This document shows positions 22,581-23,930 of a DNA stretch of 23,930 nt, one piece after another; position 1 is the first letter of the stretch, and each line of letters starts with the position of its first letter. Location: positions 1-23,930 of the forward strand of contig LADV01000284.1 in NCBI GenBank assembly GCA_000961805.1, in the 5' to 3' direction. The notes under the pieces are model-generated. The model saw only the letters and a list, made by a program, of their open reading frames with translations. It had not been told where the DNA came from and did no database searches. The DNA is from Peptococcaceae bacterium BRH_c23 (lineage in GTDB: Bacteria; Bacillota_B; Desulfitobacteriia; Desulfitobacteriales; Desulfitobacteriaceae). Both the position numbers and the translations under genes were made by a program.

Positions 22581-23930
22581 CTATTCTAAGCCTTCGAATT
22601 GCATATTGTAGTAATGAGCATAGATTCCGTCCTGTTCGAGCAGCTGTTTGTGATTGCCTTTTTCTTGGATGCCTTCATCGGTGACCACGACGATTTCGTC
22701 TGAATTTTTGATCGTACTCAGCCTGTGGGCAATCACGATAGTGGTTCTGTTTTTAGAGAGCTTTTCTAGGGAGTTTTGGATGTATTTTTCACTGTCATTA
22801 TCAAGGGACGAAGTAGCCTCGTCCAAGATTAAAATTGGAGGGTTCTTTAAAAACACTCTGGCTATCGAGAGTCGTTGTTTTTGACCGCCGGAGAGCCTGA
22901 CCCCCCGTTCCCCGACATAGGTGTCATACCCTTCGTCAAGGGTCAAGATATACTCATGAATATTGGCCTTTTGGGCGGCCTCCATAATTTCGGCATCAGT
23001 AGCTCCAGATTTACCATAAGCAATATTAGCTTTGATTGAGCCGTCAAACATGTAGACATCCTGCTGAACAATGCCGATCGTGTTTCGCAAAGACTCTAAC
23101 GTAACATCCTTAATATCCTTTCCATCGATAGTTATCGAACCCGCAGCTACCTCATAAAATCTCGGCAACAAAGAACATAAGGTTGTTTTTCCTCCACCGG
23201 ATGGTCCGACGAGGGCAATGTTTTTTCCTGCACAGATCCTTAAGCTTACATTGTCCAAAACATTGGAATCATCGTTATAGCGGAAGGAGACATTCTTGTA
23301 TTCAATCTCTCCTTTAACGTCTTTAAGGGGTTGGGCCCCTGCTTTGTCTAAAATATCTGGCTGAGTCTCCATAACCTCAATAAATCGCTTGAACCCAGCG
23401 AAGCCTTTTTGAAACGATTCTGTATAGTTAATCAGCACATCAATCGGGTGGATGAAGAGGTTAACGTAAAGAACATAAATAGCCAAATCAGAAATTTTCA
23501 GTGAGCCCTGGGCTATAAACACACCTCCGGAAACAATAATCACAACATAAAGCAGTCCTTCGAAAAAGGAATTCCAGGCGTGAAAATTGCCCATTAATCT
23601 GTAACTCTTGACCTTAGAGAATAAAAATTCATGGTTACTTTTATGGAACTTTTCTCGTTCCACGCGTTCATTGGCAAATGACTTCACAACTCTGATTCCA
23701 GACAGACTATCTTGAACGCTGGAATTTACGGCAGCAATTTTTACCCTATTATCGGCAAAGATGGGTGCCATTTTAATATTTTTATAAATGGTGAAGACCA
23801 CCATGATCATCGTGACCATTAACAAAATCAAGGTCATTTGGACATTGATCATCATTAAGATACTAAAGGAGCCGATGATCTTCAGAGCGGAGATGAAGAC
23901 ATTTTCCGGCCCGTGATGAGCAAGCTCGGA
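22581..23930 (-). CDS. ABC exporter, fused membrane and ATPase domains (MsbA/LmrA-like), 5' end missing
   Basis: The frame stays open to the window edge, adding 25 codons (SELAHHGPENVFISALKIIG) ahead of the first in-window Met, so the gene starts outside. About 450 residues are visible. They comprise the end of a type I exporter membrane domain ('DSLSGIRVVKSFANERVE' coupling region) and a complete ATPase with Walker A GPSGGGKTTL, Q-loop VQQDVYMF, signature LSGGQKQRLSIAR, Walker B ILILDEATSSLD and H-loop IVIAHRLST. Such half-transporters dimerise to export lipids, drugs or peptides. The substrate cannot be inferred. It is convergent with ribB and probably unrelated to the carboxylate genes. 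Confidence 0.93.
   Translation of the reverse strand, partial: SELAHHGPENVFISALKIIGSFSILMMINVQMTLILLMVTMIMVVFTIYKNIKMAPIFADNRVKIAAVNSSVQDSLSGIRVVKSFANERVEREKFHKSNHEFLFSKVKSYRLMGNFHAWNSFFEGLLYVVIIVSGGVFIAQGSLKISDLAIYVLYVNLFIHPIDVLINYTESFQKGFAGFKRFIEVMETQPDILDKAGAQPLKDVKGEIEYKNVSFRYNDDSNVLDNVSLRICAGKNIALVGPSGGGKTTLCSLLPRFYEVAAGSITIDGKDIKDVTLESLRNTIGIVQQDVYMFDGSIKANIAYGKSGATDAEIMEAAQKANIHEYILTLDEGYDTYVGERGVRLSGGQKQRLSIARVFLKNPPILILDEATSSLDNDSEKYIQNSLEKLSKNRTTIVIAHRLSTIKNSDEIVVVTDEGIQEKGNHKQLLEQDGIYAHYYNMQFEGLE

Noticed and set aside
1..23930. CRISPR arrays, tRNA or rRNA genes, prophage
   Set aside because: No regularly spaced repeats, cloverleaf-like sequences, rRNA blocks or phage structural genes were seen on reading both strands.

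Overview
The window looks like a chromosomal stretch from a low-to-mid GC anaerobic Firmicute. I infer Clostridia, perhaps near Desulfosporosinus/Desulfitobacterium. The clues are strong AGGAGG ribosome sites, frequent TTG/GTG starts, lipoprotein-type binding proteins, an FMN riboswitch ahead of ribB, and a membrane FeS/cytochrome b redox module. No taxonomic marker gene is present, so this placement is soft.

Layout. (a) 1-375, minus strand: the 5' end of an IS110-family recombinase gene and its structured upstream region, which is where such elements encode a bridge RNA. (b) 502-10009, plus strand, cluster 1: a tripartite tricarboxylate transporter (tctC-tctB-tctA), a methylisocitrate-lyase-like enzyme, a PrpF-family isomerase, an aconitase, a DUF401 membrane protein and a DUF3870 small protein. 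(c) 10146-21270, plus strand, cluster 2: a promoter and a structured leader with an internal terminator, a TRAP transporter (dctP-dctQ-dctM), a second structured leader with mutually exclusive stems, then a second PrpF-family isomerase, an FeS protein, a fumarate-reductase-type flavoprotein, a ferredoxin/cytochrome b membrane subunit, a second aconitase and a eukaryotic-type NADP isocitrate dehydrogenase. (d) 21408-22449: promoter, FMN riboswitch, ribB and terminator. (e) 22581-23930, minus strand: an ABC exporter cut by the window edge.

How it may work together (inference). Two paralogous sets of tricarboxylate importer, PrpF isomerase and aconitase lie side by side. No citrate or methylcitrate synthase is present, so the substrate is probably imported. 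In cluster 2 the simplest route is uptake of trans-aconitate (or a relative), isomerisation to cis-aconitate by PrpF, hydration to isocitrate by aconitase, and oxidation to 2-oxoglutarate with NADPH. The membrane-linked FrdA-like reductase could take electrons to a fumarate-like substrate, possibly trans-aconitate itself (giving tricarballylate). Its flavoprotein has the fumarate-type catalytic residues but Asn where covalent-FAD enzymes have His, which fits a reductase. Cluster 1 instead ends in a C-C lyase giving a C3 or C2 keto acid plus a dicarboxylate.

No protein regulator gene is encoded here. The two leaders in cluster 2 share an architecture (hairpin, then AACTGT, then CTACA, then a hairpin closed by GTAG, then a terminator). 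They are the best candidate for an undescribed cis-regulatory RNA.
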